Part shown: positions 1 to 9,225 of the stretch, in pieces
Numbering within the stretch: the stretch's first letter is position 1
Layout: each line of letters opens with the position of its first letter
Source of the DNA: Pleurodeles waltl
Taxonomy: Eukaryota; Chordata; Amphibia; Caudata; Salamandridae
Assembly: GCF_031143425.1 (NCBI RefSeq)
Contig: NC_090450.1
Location: forward strand, 222,343,442 to 222,407,441
Reading direction: 5' to 3'
DNA length: 64,000 nt
Notes under the pieces: model-generated
Seen by the model: the letters and a program-made list of their open reading frames with translations, nothing else
What the model was told of the DNA's origin: nothing
The model's database searches: none
Translations under genes and position numbers: made by a program

Positions 1-727
1 AGGCATTTCTCTCCTTCTTTTTGCTGGTTAATGAACAGTCACATCCTTTCATAGGTAACAACAAAATAAATAGCGTTCTAAGAATTATCATCAAGTGTAA
101 TTACTTTTCGCGTAAGTACATTTGGTCTACAGTTTCTTTTGAACTCAGTACTCTCCTTTGAGGTAGTTCGCTCTCAGGTTAGAATCATTTTTTAATCAAC
201 ACACATACTGTATGAATCCTTGGTGCTGGGTCTACATATATACTTTAACAGCATCCCTGTTCCCGAGTGTAGATTTAGCGCCTTTTTCAAAGGTTCACCT
301 TCTCGGCAAAACAGACGAGATGCCTCGCTGTTTCTTAGGGAGGGGCGAAAGTCCCAGGCTGGAGGTGCTTTGTTCACAAGGGTGCTAAGGGGTGATGGGG
401 CCTTTCGTCAGAGAATTTCCTCATGGGAAGCGGTGGTTTGTCCTGGGTTTTTTATTACACAGTCTCATCAGATGTCCCAAAACTCGGTTAGTGACCAATA
501 CTTCCGGGAGCAGCAGGTTGGAGATACTGGTCGTGCTAATTACTGGTCATTCTGGTTCTAATGTGGATATTTGCAGGTGAAAATTCAATGAGGAGTGTAT
601 GAAGAGGGAACAAATGAAATGTTCAGTTGCTAAAGTCTTGTAGGTCATGTTAGCACTGGTAAGGAACCATGCAGGCTCCATGTGGGGTGCGGTAAGTAAG
701 CACAGGGGTACACTGAATCCAACGTAT

Positions 728-783
<56 letters not shown>

Positions 784-2660
784 GGGTCATTTGCACCGTC
801 ACATTCATAGGCAGGAATGTTGGGTAAAACCAAAATTTCACGGGATCTCAGGAAATATGGGACTATTGTCTGGGTGCTTATGTAACATGAGAAATAGTTA
901 ATAGGTATTTGTGCCAGTGGATATAGTACTGTTCCTTTCGGGCTCATCGCTTCTCATAATTTGCAGAAGTGTGTGAGAAGTACCATCAGGTGGAATGAAT
1001 GGTACAGCTGAATTAGGCATTACCAATTATTAAGCATTGAATTCAATCAAGGGGTAGGTCATCCTTGTTAGCAAACTCTAATTCGGAGAGCATGTAGGGG
1101 GCTGGGCTTGGTCGCGTGCAACTATTAATACATAGCAATAATGTAGATCCCCGATTCCTGCTTTAAACTCGGGGCAGGGACGAGTTCAGCGGTTAGGTTT
1201 CACAAAGGCAATGTCGGCACCAAATACTCTCTTGGCACAGGAACAATTTTCCTCAGCAATAATTTGAAGGGGCATTACATATACGTAATTTAGTGTGCCA
1301 AGTTAACATGGCTCACCGCAGGAATTGCATAGAACCTGATGCTACTCTGCGTCTGTCGGTGTTCTCCAGCCTTTAAAGCCTGGGCAGTAGAAAAAGAACC
1401 CTAGTCATATACAGAATCTCTAAGGTGGCTCCTGGGGCTGGGATAGCTTAACCAGCTAGGGTTTGCATTATTACCTGTAGGCACAGCCGGGGCGCATGCA
1501 CTACCAGCACTTAAGGAAGGTCTGGCAAGAAATAGGATGGGAAGGCTCCTTAGCACCCTGGTGGTGCCACAATGTCTGCATCTTAGGTAACTAGCCATGG
1601 GAGGTGGTAGATGGAGCTTCTGTTGACCTTCGGTTGCATCGCTGTGTGAAAGGCTTAAACACGAACATATTTCATTGCCTTAGTTGCTTGATTTGAGGGG
1701 GGTGGGGGCTCCTGCCCCGGGCCACCCTATCTCTCACCTATGGCGGGTGAGATACCTAATCATTTGGGAGCCCATCCCTTCATCCTTTTGAGGTCAGAAC
1801 AATGAATACCAATTTTACAGTAACCAAGCTACTGTGAGTCCGTAAATGACTCAGGCAATTCAAAGAGGTACCCGTATGATACCTGTTCGGTTCCTTGCCC
1901 TTGGGTTCATAGGTATGTTTGTCAAATACATATCTCTTCGTTCCGTGAATTGGTGCTGTTTCATCATGGTTGTGTTGGCAGAGGGGCACCGATGTGCGCC
2001 AGCATGACTGCACTCACATCTCATGTGTCAATGCACAGCTTACAAGAGTCCCTCCCGTCTCGAGCCTTGGGGCTCCTTTCCCTGCCCAATGCAAGCCTAG
2101 TGGGGGGCATAGCAAACCCTTGCTGGGTCAATTGCAAGATGTCTCTCTCTCTCTCTCCTTAGCGGCCGTCTCTCTCTCGCCCTGTCGCTGGAACCCCTGT
2201 GGTCCCACTCCCTAGGAGGCCTGTTCCGGCCAGAACTCTATGATGCTTCAGCAACATTCTGCTGAGACCGTGGCGAGCAGCTGCTCATTTGACTTAAAGG
2301 CATCCTGTTGGTGGGCAGTTGAAATCTGTAAGGCAGCCACCCCCATTTCCTGTTGGAGAGGTGTGCACTTCCTCAGCAAGGTTTTCCTTTACATGGGTGA
2401 AGATGAACGGGTTTGGTATTGGCTCTCTTCAGACAGGGCGGCGGACTCAGGAGTAACCATGGCCCCCAACTGGTTATTTGTTGGTCATTTCTTCAAGGGG
2501 CGGCGGCAAACGCCGGTATGTTCTCAGGGGAAGCAGGAGCAAGCGGCTAGGGGCCCCCTGTCTGCTGTTGGCGTTGTATTCAGCCGGTGATGCATTAGCA
2601 AATGCTATTCTGCTTCGCTTATGCTTCGCTTCTGTAAAACATACTCATGCTTGTTTTCTT
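1..2660. other. Flanking DNA, no gene recognised
   Basis: No reading frame here shows a recognisable domain; the open frames are short and lie in A/T-rich or low-complexity sequence. Apart from the AT microsatellite listed separately there is a short CT-rich tract near 2140-2180. From about 2240 the sequence may already belong to the decayed Ngaro-like element downstream (a weak tyrosine-recombinase-like stretch near 2260-2400), but that similarity is too degenerate to annotate. Confidence 0.6.
731..780. repeat. (AT)25 microsatellite
   Basis: An uninterrupted run of 25 AT dinucleotides. The tyrosine/isoleucine-rich frames read through it on both strands are artefacts of the dinucleotide repeat. 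Confidence 0.97.
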
Positions 2661-2669
2661 CTGTTTCAG

Positions 2670-3300
2670 TAGCAGGACGGGTTATGGGTGCTCAGTCACT
2701 CCTTTGTCTGGCAGGCGGCTTACAGGTTGCCTCCGCTCCATAAGCCCAGGCCGGCATTGGCTGCGCAGCATACACAGTGGTGATCGTTGGGCTGAGAGTC
2801 GCTCACCTACAACGACTGGTCCTGAAGGTGGAAGGGGGCGGGGGACTTCTGTTCCCAGACCTCATTGCCGTATACAGGTGAGACCTGGTCATGGAAGGGT
2901 AAGCCTACCATGGTACTGCCCCGGTTCAGGGCGTACTGGGAATACCCTACACAAGACTAGTGGTGGTGCAGTCAGATGCTAAGAACAGGGTGCATATCTC
3001 TGATGTGGGCACAGACCGATGCAGTGAGGTCATTGGGGCCTTTTTTCCCATGGTTTGTTTTTGGTGGGGAGGGCGAAGGACCCTGGGCCCCTGGTCGCCC
3101 TCAACTCTGCCCGGGCCCAGGGCGCTTATGGATTATCCCCCACAAACTGCTGAAAGGCGCGCACATGTTTCACAGTGACCAGGTTCATTTATCTGACGAA
3201 GGAACCGACCAATTTATCCGGGACATGTGGGGTTTTGCCCGCAGCCTCTTTTTGGGTGGGGAGGGCAAAGGACATTTTGGGCCCTGGTCACCCTTGTGGC
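2670..3300 (+). pseudogene. Decayed SGNH-hydrolase-like 3' end of a Ngaro-type YR retroelement
   Basis: A polypyrimidine tract ending in AG (2668-2669) resembles a splice acceptor. After it comes a stretch reading IHSGDRWAESRS, which aligns with the GHS..WAE..A opening of the SGNH hydrolase domain known in vertebrate Ngaro retroelements. Two related C-terminal pieces follow: RVHISDVGTD (around 2985-3020) and QVHLSDEGTDQFIRDM (around 3182-3230). Both match the family's DGVHLS..G.D.F motif, and each is followed by a similar G-rich stretch, so the 3' end seems partly duplicated. Frames are broken and no complete ORF survives. The family assignment rests on motif memory, not a search. The B1-A2-B2 repeat structure immediately downstream supports it. 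Confidence 0.5.
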
Positions 3301-3302
3301 GG

Positions 3303-3877
3303 AAATTGAGATAAAAAATGTGACTAGAAACAATAGGAGGGGGTCCCCAAGGTGGGGCCCCCAGGAGGACATCTGGGATAGGATCCTGAAGTTCTGAGCC
3401 AACCAGCGGATGTACCCACCAGATCAGGGGGTAAGAGCCCTCAGATCGCTGGGGGAGAGCATGGGGCCCCAGCTCTTGGCTCCCCCCATTACACCCCAGG
3501 GCTGATTGGTGTTTGGAGGGGGGGCAGAACCCGAAACTGGAGGACAAGGTACTGTGTAGTCAGGGTAACCGTCCCTCCTACGGATACAGGTGAGACATGG
3601 GTCACCTGTGTGATCCAAATGGTGGTTCAGGACAGAAAGGGATCCTGTCAGATTGGTTATGGTCACAAGAATTTCTCAGTAACATGTAAATAAAAATGTT
3701 TTCTTTAGTGACTAACCTTGCTATACTTGCTATTGATGTTTGGCTTGTTGAAATTATGAGTGGTTTTGAAATATGTCTTTTTAAAAAAAAAAGAAACCTC
3801 TTCCAACGAGAAAAGCTTGTTGTGTCGTGTATTCCTGGCGGGGGGAGTGTGGGCCGTTTGGAGGCCTCTGGATCCTA
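3303..3877 (+). repeat. Direct repeat copy 1 (candidate Ngaro B1)
   Basis: 575 bp running from AAATTGAGATAAAAAATGTG to GGATCCTA, repeated almost base for base at 4231-4804. It starts just after the last SGNH-hydrolase-like fragment. Ngaro and DIRS-type elements end in split direct repeats in the order B1-A2-B2, and the position and spacing fit B1. A simple local tandem duplication is the alternative. Confidence 0.85.
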
Positions 3878-4230
3878 GGGAAAAGCGGCCGCACCGCAGT
3901 GGGGGGGGGCGGCCCGTTAGGAGACGGGGCCTCCAAGGCCCTGGGGCACTCCCCCCTTTCCTTCGCCGGGGGTTCTTGAGGTCGGCCGGGTTTCCGCCCT
4001 GACGCCTCGCGAGGCGTTAGGGCGGAAGTCAGTCCTGCGGTGGGGCATGGCGTGGGGCCGGCGATCGCTGTGTGCTGGTTCCGGCCGCCGCATACTGGTG
4101 GGGGGCTATTTAAAGGCACCCCCAAGAAGTCTAGTCCTTCTTTTCCTGCGTGCGGCGGCCGGACCTGCGTGCAGCCCACGATTGTCCCACCCACCCTCTC
4201 CTTTATGTTGGTAGTTTGGAAAGAAGTTTG
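3878..4230 (+). promoter_or_regulatory. GC-rich segment with TATA box and palindrome (candidate Ngaro A2)
   Basis: 353 bp between the two direct repeats, much more GC-rich than its surroundings. It contains a 36-bp uninterrupted palindrome (3992-4027, 17 of 18 pairs plus one G-T) and a TATTTAAA box at 4107-4114 about 80 bp downstream of it. In Ngaro-type elements the A repeat is the promoter-bearing left terminal repeat, duplicated inside the right end; a TATA box here fits that role. The partner A1 copy is not visible in the window. Confidence 0.45.
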
Positions 4231-4804
4231 AAATTGAGATAAAAAATGTGACTAGAAACAATAGGAGGGGGTCCCCAAGGTGGGGCCCCCAGGAGGACAT
4301 CTGGGATAGGATCCTGAAGTTCTGAGCCAACCAGTGGATGTACACACCAGATCAGGGGGTAAGAGACCTCAGATCACTGGGGGAGAACATGGGGCTCCAG
4401 CTCTTGGCTCCCCCATTACACCCCAGGGCTGATTGGTGTTTGGAGGGGGGGCGGAACCCGAAACTGGAGGACAAGGTACTGTGTAGTCAGGGTAACCGTC
4501 CCTCCTACGGATACAGGTGAGACATGGGTCACCTGTGTGGTCCAAATGGTGGTTCAGGACAGAAAGGGATCCTGTCAGATTGGTTATGGTCACAAGAATT
4601 TCTCAGTAACATGTAAATAAAAATGTTTTCTTTAGTGACTAACCGTGCTATACTTGCTATTGATGTTTGGCTTGTTGAAATTATGAGTGGTTTTGAAATA
4701 TGTCTTTTTAAAAATAAAAGAAACCTCTTCCAACGGGAAAAGCTTGTTGTCTTGTGTATTCCTGGCGGGGGGAGTGTGGGCTGTTTGGAGGCCTCCGGAT
4801 CCTA
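4231..4804 (+). repeat. Direct repeat copy 2 (candidate Ngaro B2)
   Basis: Second copy of the 575-bp repeat at 3303-3877, with scattered substitutions (for example in the stretch before GTATTCCTGGCGGGGGG). The similarity stops at GGATCCTA, position 4804, which is the likely right end of the element. Confidence 0.85.
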
Positions 4805-5689
4805 TAGAAATCTGGTCATCCATCTGGTAAAGGTGCTTTTGAAATCTAACAGTGCAGCCCGACCTTAGACTGATGAGGCAGAGATAAAAAGTGGGAAGAG
4901 ATATGAGCTGTCCAACGTTGACTTGTGAGACCACTTTCATTAGGAAAAAAGACCATGTCTGAAGCAACAATTTGTCACAAAAGAGGCTGATGTCTGGAGG
5001 TTGCAACGTCTGCACATGTGGAAATTCAAAAGGTAAATAAACTCAAACCAGAGGTATCCATCAGAAGAGGCTAACAGAAACCACAAAAGTAACATGTCCT
5101 TACTCTCCAATCATGACGTCCCTCATTCCTAACTGCATATGAATCCCATTGAACAGACCGAAATATTGACAGTTGGAGAGAGCATATAATCTAAGCCAAA
5201 ATGTGAGATGAACCTATCAAAAAGCTTTGCCTTTCCCATAAGACTATTGTCCATTGAAAGTGCGAGGGGTATCCCATTGTGTTACTCACATATATCTACG
5301 ATGAGTACCTATCTCTGAAAGGTTAGCAAAGGTTCCTTTGTTCAATAAGTCGAGATCTGAGGATGCTGGAGCCCTCAAACCTCTTATGATTCCTTGGGAT
5401 TTTAAAATGTAAGTACGTATCGACTTAGCATAAGTGGCTTTTGCTGGCTTGTTACCTCGGCTGCACCCATAATAAGTAAATAGAAATAAGCTTGAAAATG
5501 TACTCTTTGCAGATAACACTTTAGATTTTTAGAAGCATCTGGTTCATGGAGGAATAACTACTGCTATCTAAGGACACTTTCTATCAGCAAAAATATAATA
5601 GAAGAAAGACAATATTGAAGGACCAACTATTATTTGTGGAAATTTAAACAAGTCTCTGTGCACAGGGACTGTACTTCTATATTTCAAAT
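4805..5689. other. Unassigned A/T-rich flank
   Basis: No domain, RNA gene or clear repeat structure is visible here. Open frames are short and have no recognisable motif. Confidence 0.6.
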
Positions 5690-6240
5690 TAAGTGGTGAT
5701 TGCCCAAAAACAAGCTGTATTGCAAACTGTGTCCAAGGTTTACTAAGCCTTTGCGTTGCCCAAGATTTGCGACACATGATGCAGGGAAATGCAAAGAATT
5801 CTTTGGGATTTACAAAGCCACACATGGTCTCATTTGTGTGGTCTTGCATATCTTTGTAAAGAAATGTAATGCAATGCCGCAACTTTGTGGTGGGTATTCC
5901 ATTGGCATTCCTGTGATTTCACCCATGGATTTCACACATTCCAGATCTTCTATGGTTTGTAAAGCTGAAATTGAATGAAATTGGTACACCTACCACAGAG
6001 ATGCATAACATGGAGAAACATGTTTTTTCTCCTCGTTATTTCCTCTTTCTATCCATGATGCAGTCTTCATCCTACATAGGAAGAAGAATATGCGTCTTTA
6101 TATTGTTTGTGCAAAAAATCAAACCTGATGTAACACAGGCACATTTCCACCATGGTACGAGGTTGCTCATGGTGCACAGACGCCTGCCTTGGCGTTGAGC
6201 AGCCACAAGTGCTCCAGCACCCTCTTCTTACAAGCAGAGT
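5690..6240. repeat. Palindromic dispersed repeat, copy 1
   Basis: Clearly related to 37925-38760. Both share the TTCCTCTTTCTAT...ATAGGAAGA hairpin (here starting near 6040), a run with TTTGTGCA, and CACCATGGT. The family looks like a non-autonomous element built of internal hairpins. The short frames are not coding: they are interrupted and contain palindromes. Boundaries are approximate. Confidence 0.6.
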
Positions 6241-7171
6241 AGGTAAATTTAAATTGTTCCAAATAAGGTGATACTTGTCTCAAGGAGCTCCATGCTTAAA
6301 GGGGTACGATGGAAGCTAAAAGGGAGTTTCAAACACATTGAAGCAGTGGATCTATGATGCAAGAGTGATTGTGAAGTTTGATGTTCCATAGCTAAATATT
6401 TTACAGAGAATGCTTTATGAGAAATGTGCAGATAATTAGCAATGCTGCAGAAGAAGTTGTCTTCAGTGTTTATATTTTCGGTTGATTTGTCAATGGGCAG
6501 GTACATTACGTTATGGCCCCCCCCTGCAGAATGTGATGATAGGCCCCAGACATTCCCATATCTCTCAGATATCAATTAGCATGATGACGCAGAAATGAAG
6601 GTTTTACATTTATTAGCGCATAAACGTAGTACTGCAATAATCAAGTAAAGATTGTACGGGGACAAATGTGCCCTCAGAGTAGTTTGCCAACATTTATTAA
6701 GCGTGCTTTATATAACGTGATGTATTAGAATTGTACTAGTCTGACATAATCGTAAACGTGTGCCATGATTTGCTTGTTAGAAATGCTTTTAGCTTAGCAT
6801 AACTTTAGTGGAGGCTTCGGCCTAGTTGCCTTGTCTCACGGTTTAGATGCTTGTATTTTTCCAATGTGCTAATAAAACGTGTATTCTTGCTTGAAGCTGT
6901 ACTTTTCCAGTGAGATCGGTTCACATGCTTATCTTTAAGGTTTCGTGCCAGCCTGGCATCTTCTTCTTTGCTCCAAGGTCAATCTGCAGGTGCAGACAAT
7001 GGACGCTCTGAAAGTGAGTTAATTGGTCAAATATGTTGCAACTTACGTTCCCGACTCCAAGGATAATGTATGCCTAGGTAGAAGCTTGTGAACTGTAGTT
7101 TTTGATTGGACAATTTGAAGCCAACCTATGAACTCTCCAATGGAAGACCCTACTGGATTTGAACTGTTGTC

Positions 7172-7179
7172 TATTTAAA
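7172..7179 (+). promoter_or_regulatory. TATA-like box of the ERV 5' LTR
   Basis: TATTTAAA, conserved in the 3' LTR at 29768-29775. It is the best TATA candidate in the LTR and places transcription start near 7200. Confidence 0.6.
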
Positions 7180-7897
7180 CCAGGTGCACAAGAAGAAATC
7201 AGCCATTACGAACTTCACCAGCCATTTGCCAGCCATTCAGCTATTATGGCCCATCTTGCTGCGACGCCATTTTGAAAGAGACTTTGATGCTTTCTCTAAT
7301 CGAGAGAAAGAGACTTTAAGTAATTCTCGCCCTAGAGACTTTAACTTTGATTCGTCCCTTTGCATGAAGTAGTAGTTTTGTCCTTTTATCTTGCCGATGT
7401 GAGGCAATTGCCCCGTCCACCCTGCCCCTTTGCCCCCGTCCCATGCTGATCGAAACCGGTACCTGTGAGACGAAGACTTCCTTGAATGCTGATTGAATTT
7501 GGTAAATATGAAAGGAAATTGTACAATTGCATTGTGTTTCTTTTAGGTAACCAACTGCTGATTTTTGATAAGAGCCCTAGTTAGGAGTTTTCCAAATTAA
7601 TGTTGCTAAATTGTTTTTGCATGAAGTCCCACATGCCGATGCTAATTTGAGGATAGATGAGGATTCATTTGTCGCACGATGCAATTTGAGACCTTGTTAT
7701 GCTGACCAATGTATGCAATTAGCTCATTACAGATTATAGTTCTAGTGGTTTGCATTGCTATTATCGAATGCATTATTATTCAAATGCTGCATAGATTGCA
7801 TCTTTTTCGCCGTTATGGACAGCTATTAATGTTCATTTACATATATCATTTGGTGTTGAGAAACATCTATATTGTGCTAGCTTTGTTAATATAGGGA

Positions 7898-7903
7898 AAT
7901 AAA
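7898..7903 (+). terminator. Poly(A) signal of the ERV LTR
   Basis: AATAAA followed about 20 nt later by the GT-rich GGTGTGGTTATTG, the usual layout for vertebrate cleavage and polyadenylation. The functional copy would be the equivalent site in the 3' LTR (30494-30499). Another AATAAA near 6870 lies upstream of the TATA box and is a less likely signal. Confidence 0.6.
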
Positions 7904-7937
7904 TTCATTAACTTTGCATAAACTGGTGTGGTTATTG

Positions 7938-7953
7938 ATGACCGAAAGGTCAT
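7938..7953 (+). promoter_or_regulatory. GAAA-tetraloop hairpin downstream of the LTR poly(A) signal
   Basis: ATGACC-GAAA-GGTCAT forms a perfect 6-bp stem. In the 3' LTR the adjacent base is C instead of G, which extends the stem to 7 bp (CATGACC/GGTCATG). It is followed directly by GGTTCGCC, a possible second short hairpin with a UUCG loop. A structural role in U5 is inference. Confidence 0.5.
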
Positions 7954-8112
7954 GGTTCGCCGAAATGTTTTCTGGATTAATTGTGAAGTGTTATGTTGAT
8001 CAGGGCATTGCTTATGTTCGTTATTGATTATTGATTTGATTAAATTGATTACTCTCGGGTGAAGAGAGCCCCACTTGGTCAAAAGATTCATCGACCCAAG
8101 AGCGTCCCAATA

Positions 8113-8120
8113 CAGGTAAT
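8113..8120 (+). promoter_or_regulatory. Candidate major splice donor in U5
   Basis: CAG|GTAAT, a strong match to the vertebrate donor consensus, with the exon ending at 8115. It lies 29 nt before the end of the LTR. Pairing it with an acceptor before env (27456 or 27484) would give a subgenomic env mRNA. No other evidence of use is available. Confidence 0.4.
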
Positions 8121-8149
8121 TTATTAGGTCGGAACGCTCTATCAGTAGA

Positions 8150-8168
8150 TGGTAGCAGAGGACGGTTT
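8150..8168 (+). promoter_or_regulatory. Primer binding site, tRNA-iMet type
   Basis: TGGTAGCAGAGGACGGTTT, 5 nt after the LTR end. It matches the complement of the 3' end of vertebrate initiator tRNA-Met (TGGTAGCAGAGGATGGTTT) at all but one position. An iMet primer is common in LTR retrotransposons and less usual for a class I ERV. Confidence 0.85.
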
Positions 8169-8293
8169 GGCACTTTGGGACCCCATTCGAGAGGTATATG
8201 GTGTTGAATTAACGGTTTGGCACTTTGGGACCCCATTCGAGAGGTATATGGTGTTGAATTAATGGTTTCGCCCTTTGGGACCCCACTCGAGAA
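8164..8293 (+). repeat. 50-bp tandem repeat beginning inside the primer site
   Basis: Two full units (8164 and 8214) and a partial third (8264 to about 8293), each starting GGTTTGGCACTTTGGGACC or a close variant. The period is 50 bp. The first unit overlaps the 3' end of the primer binding site, so the duplication copied part of the PBS region downstream. Confidence 0.9.
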
Positions 8294-9225
8294 GTTTGAA
8301 TTAGATTTTTCTTGGGTAAAACAGATTGAGAGAATGATGATGGGCTTAGTCCCTCGCGACTTTCCCGGGATCTCGGAGCTTGCGAATGGAGAGAATGGAG
8401 GTGTGGAATCGGCGTTGACGGTACTAGTGACGGTATGAGTGAAGTTAGGATTTTGCGCTTGCACAGCTTATTGCTGCAGATTGTTTGAAAAGGTTGCGAG
8501 GATTTTAGAGAATAGCGGAGGTGCGACTCCGAGTGTGAGAGTAGGGAAGTCGTCGAACTTCATGTGCATGTGGCGCTTTGTGCAGAAAAAGGTCCACGTG
8601 GTTGTTGTTGTTTGAGACGGGCCCTGCGAGGTCAAGAGACTCCGGAGTATGTTGAAAAGTGTATGAGACACTTGTTTTATGTTGTGGTCTGGTCGGTTTA
8701 ATAGGTTGACCGGGCGTGGTCAACGAGTCGGTACGTGTGTTAAGGGAGTGAAAGAAAACTTCGACTTCGGGCTTTGACAAATTCTAAGTGCACTAGAATA
8801 GATCACTGACAAGTTGAGAGCAGAGTCTGCGGGTCAGATTTGCTTGCGAAAGTGGGGACCGAGAAAGATGGAATAACTGCTGAGGCTAGTGAAAAATCCG
8901 TAAGGTCCTGAAGCGATTGTGTTACCTTCCTGTAGTAAACCGACAGATCTGTTTTATTTTATTTGGTTGCTCGCGATACATGCTAGAAGTTGTTACAAGA
9001 GGAGCTGAGTGAAGGAGGACTAGCCGCGAGGCTTTGTCAGCCGCAGAGTGTGTGAGTGTGACGTCACTAGGAGCCGCGCTGGGATAGGTTGGTTGCAGAG
9101 AAGAGTCGCGCACGGATTGGACGCAGTCCGTGGGGCTCGATTGAAAGGGGAAAGGCAAGCGAAGAGTATTCCGGGAATTAAAGTCACTTATTGATTACAA
9201 ATTTTGTGAAATAAAAGACGAGAAA
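8294..9225 (+). other. ERV leader between tandem repeat and gag
   Basis: A long untranslated leader (about 1.08 kb from the LTR to gag), typical of packaging-signal-bearing regions. The gag frame is open back to 9145, but the first in-frame ATG is 9226, in the context GAAAATGA. No other coding region is recognisable. Confidence 0.6.

Larger units (their letters stand above)
6582..8144 (+). repeat. ERV 5' LTR
   Basis: 1,563 bp, TGAT...ATCA ends, near-identical to 29178-30740 at a constant offset of 22,596 bp. Contains a TATA-like TATTTAAA (7172-7179), a poly(A) signal AATAAA (7898-7903) with a GT-rich stretch after it, and a hairpin with a GAAA loop (7938-7953). If the TATA box and poly(A) signal are used, R is roughly 700 nt and U5 about 220 nt. 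The 62-codon frame in R is not supported as a gene. Confidence 0.95.

Noticed and set aside
2240..2400. Tyrosine-recombinase C-terminal end upstream of the SGNH fragment
   Set aside because: Only a few residues (SAETVASS, ICKAATP) resemble the family, and the tyrosine and flanking motifs cannot be aligned.
7184..7372. 62-codon frame in the ERV LTR, conserved in both LTRs
   Set aside because: The ATG lies upstream of the probable transcription start (about 7200), conservation follows from LTR identity, and no domain is visible.
7935..7970. Hammerhead ribozyme in the ERV LTR (TTGATGA...GAAA)
   Set aside because: The CTGATGA core is not conserved in the other LTR (TTCATGA) and the stems do not fit; the simple GAAA hairpin explains it better.
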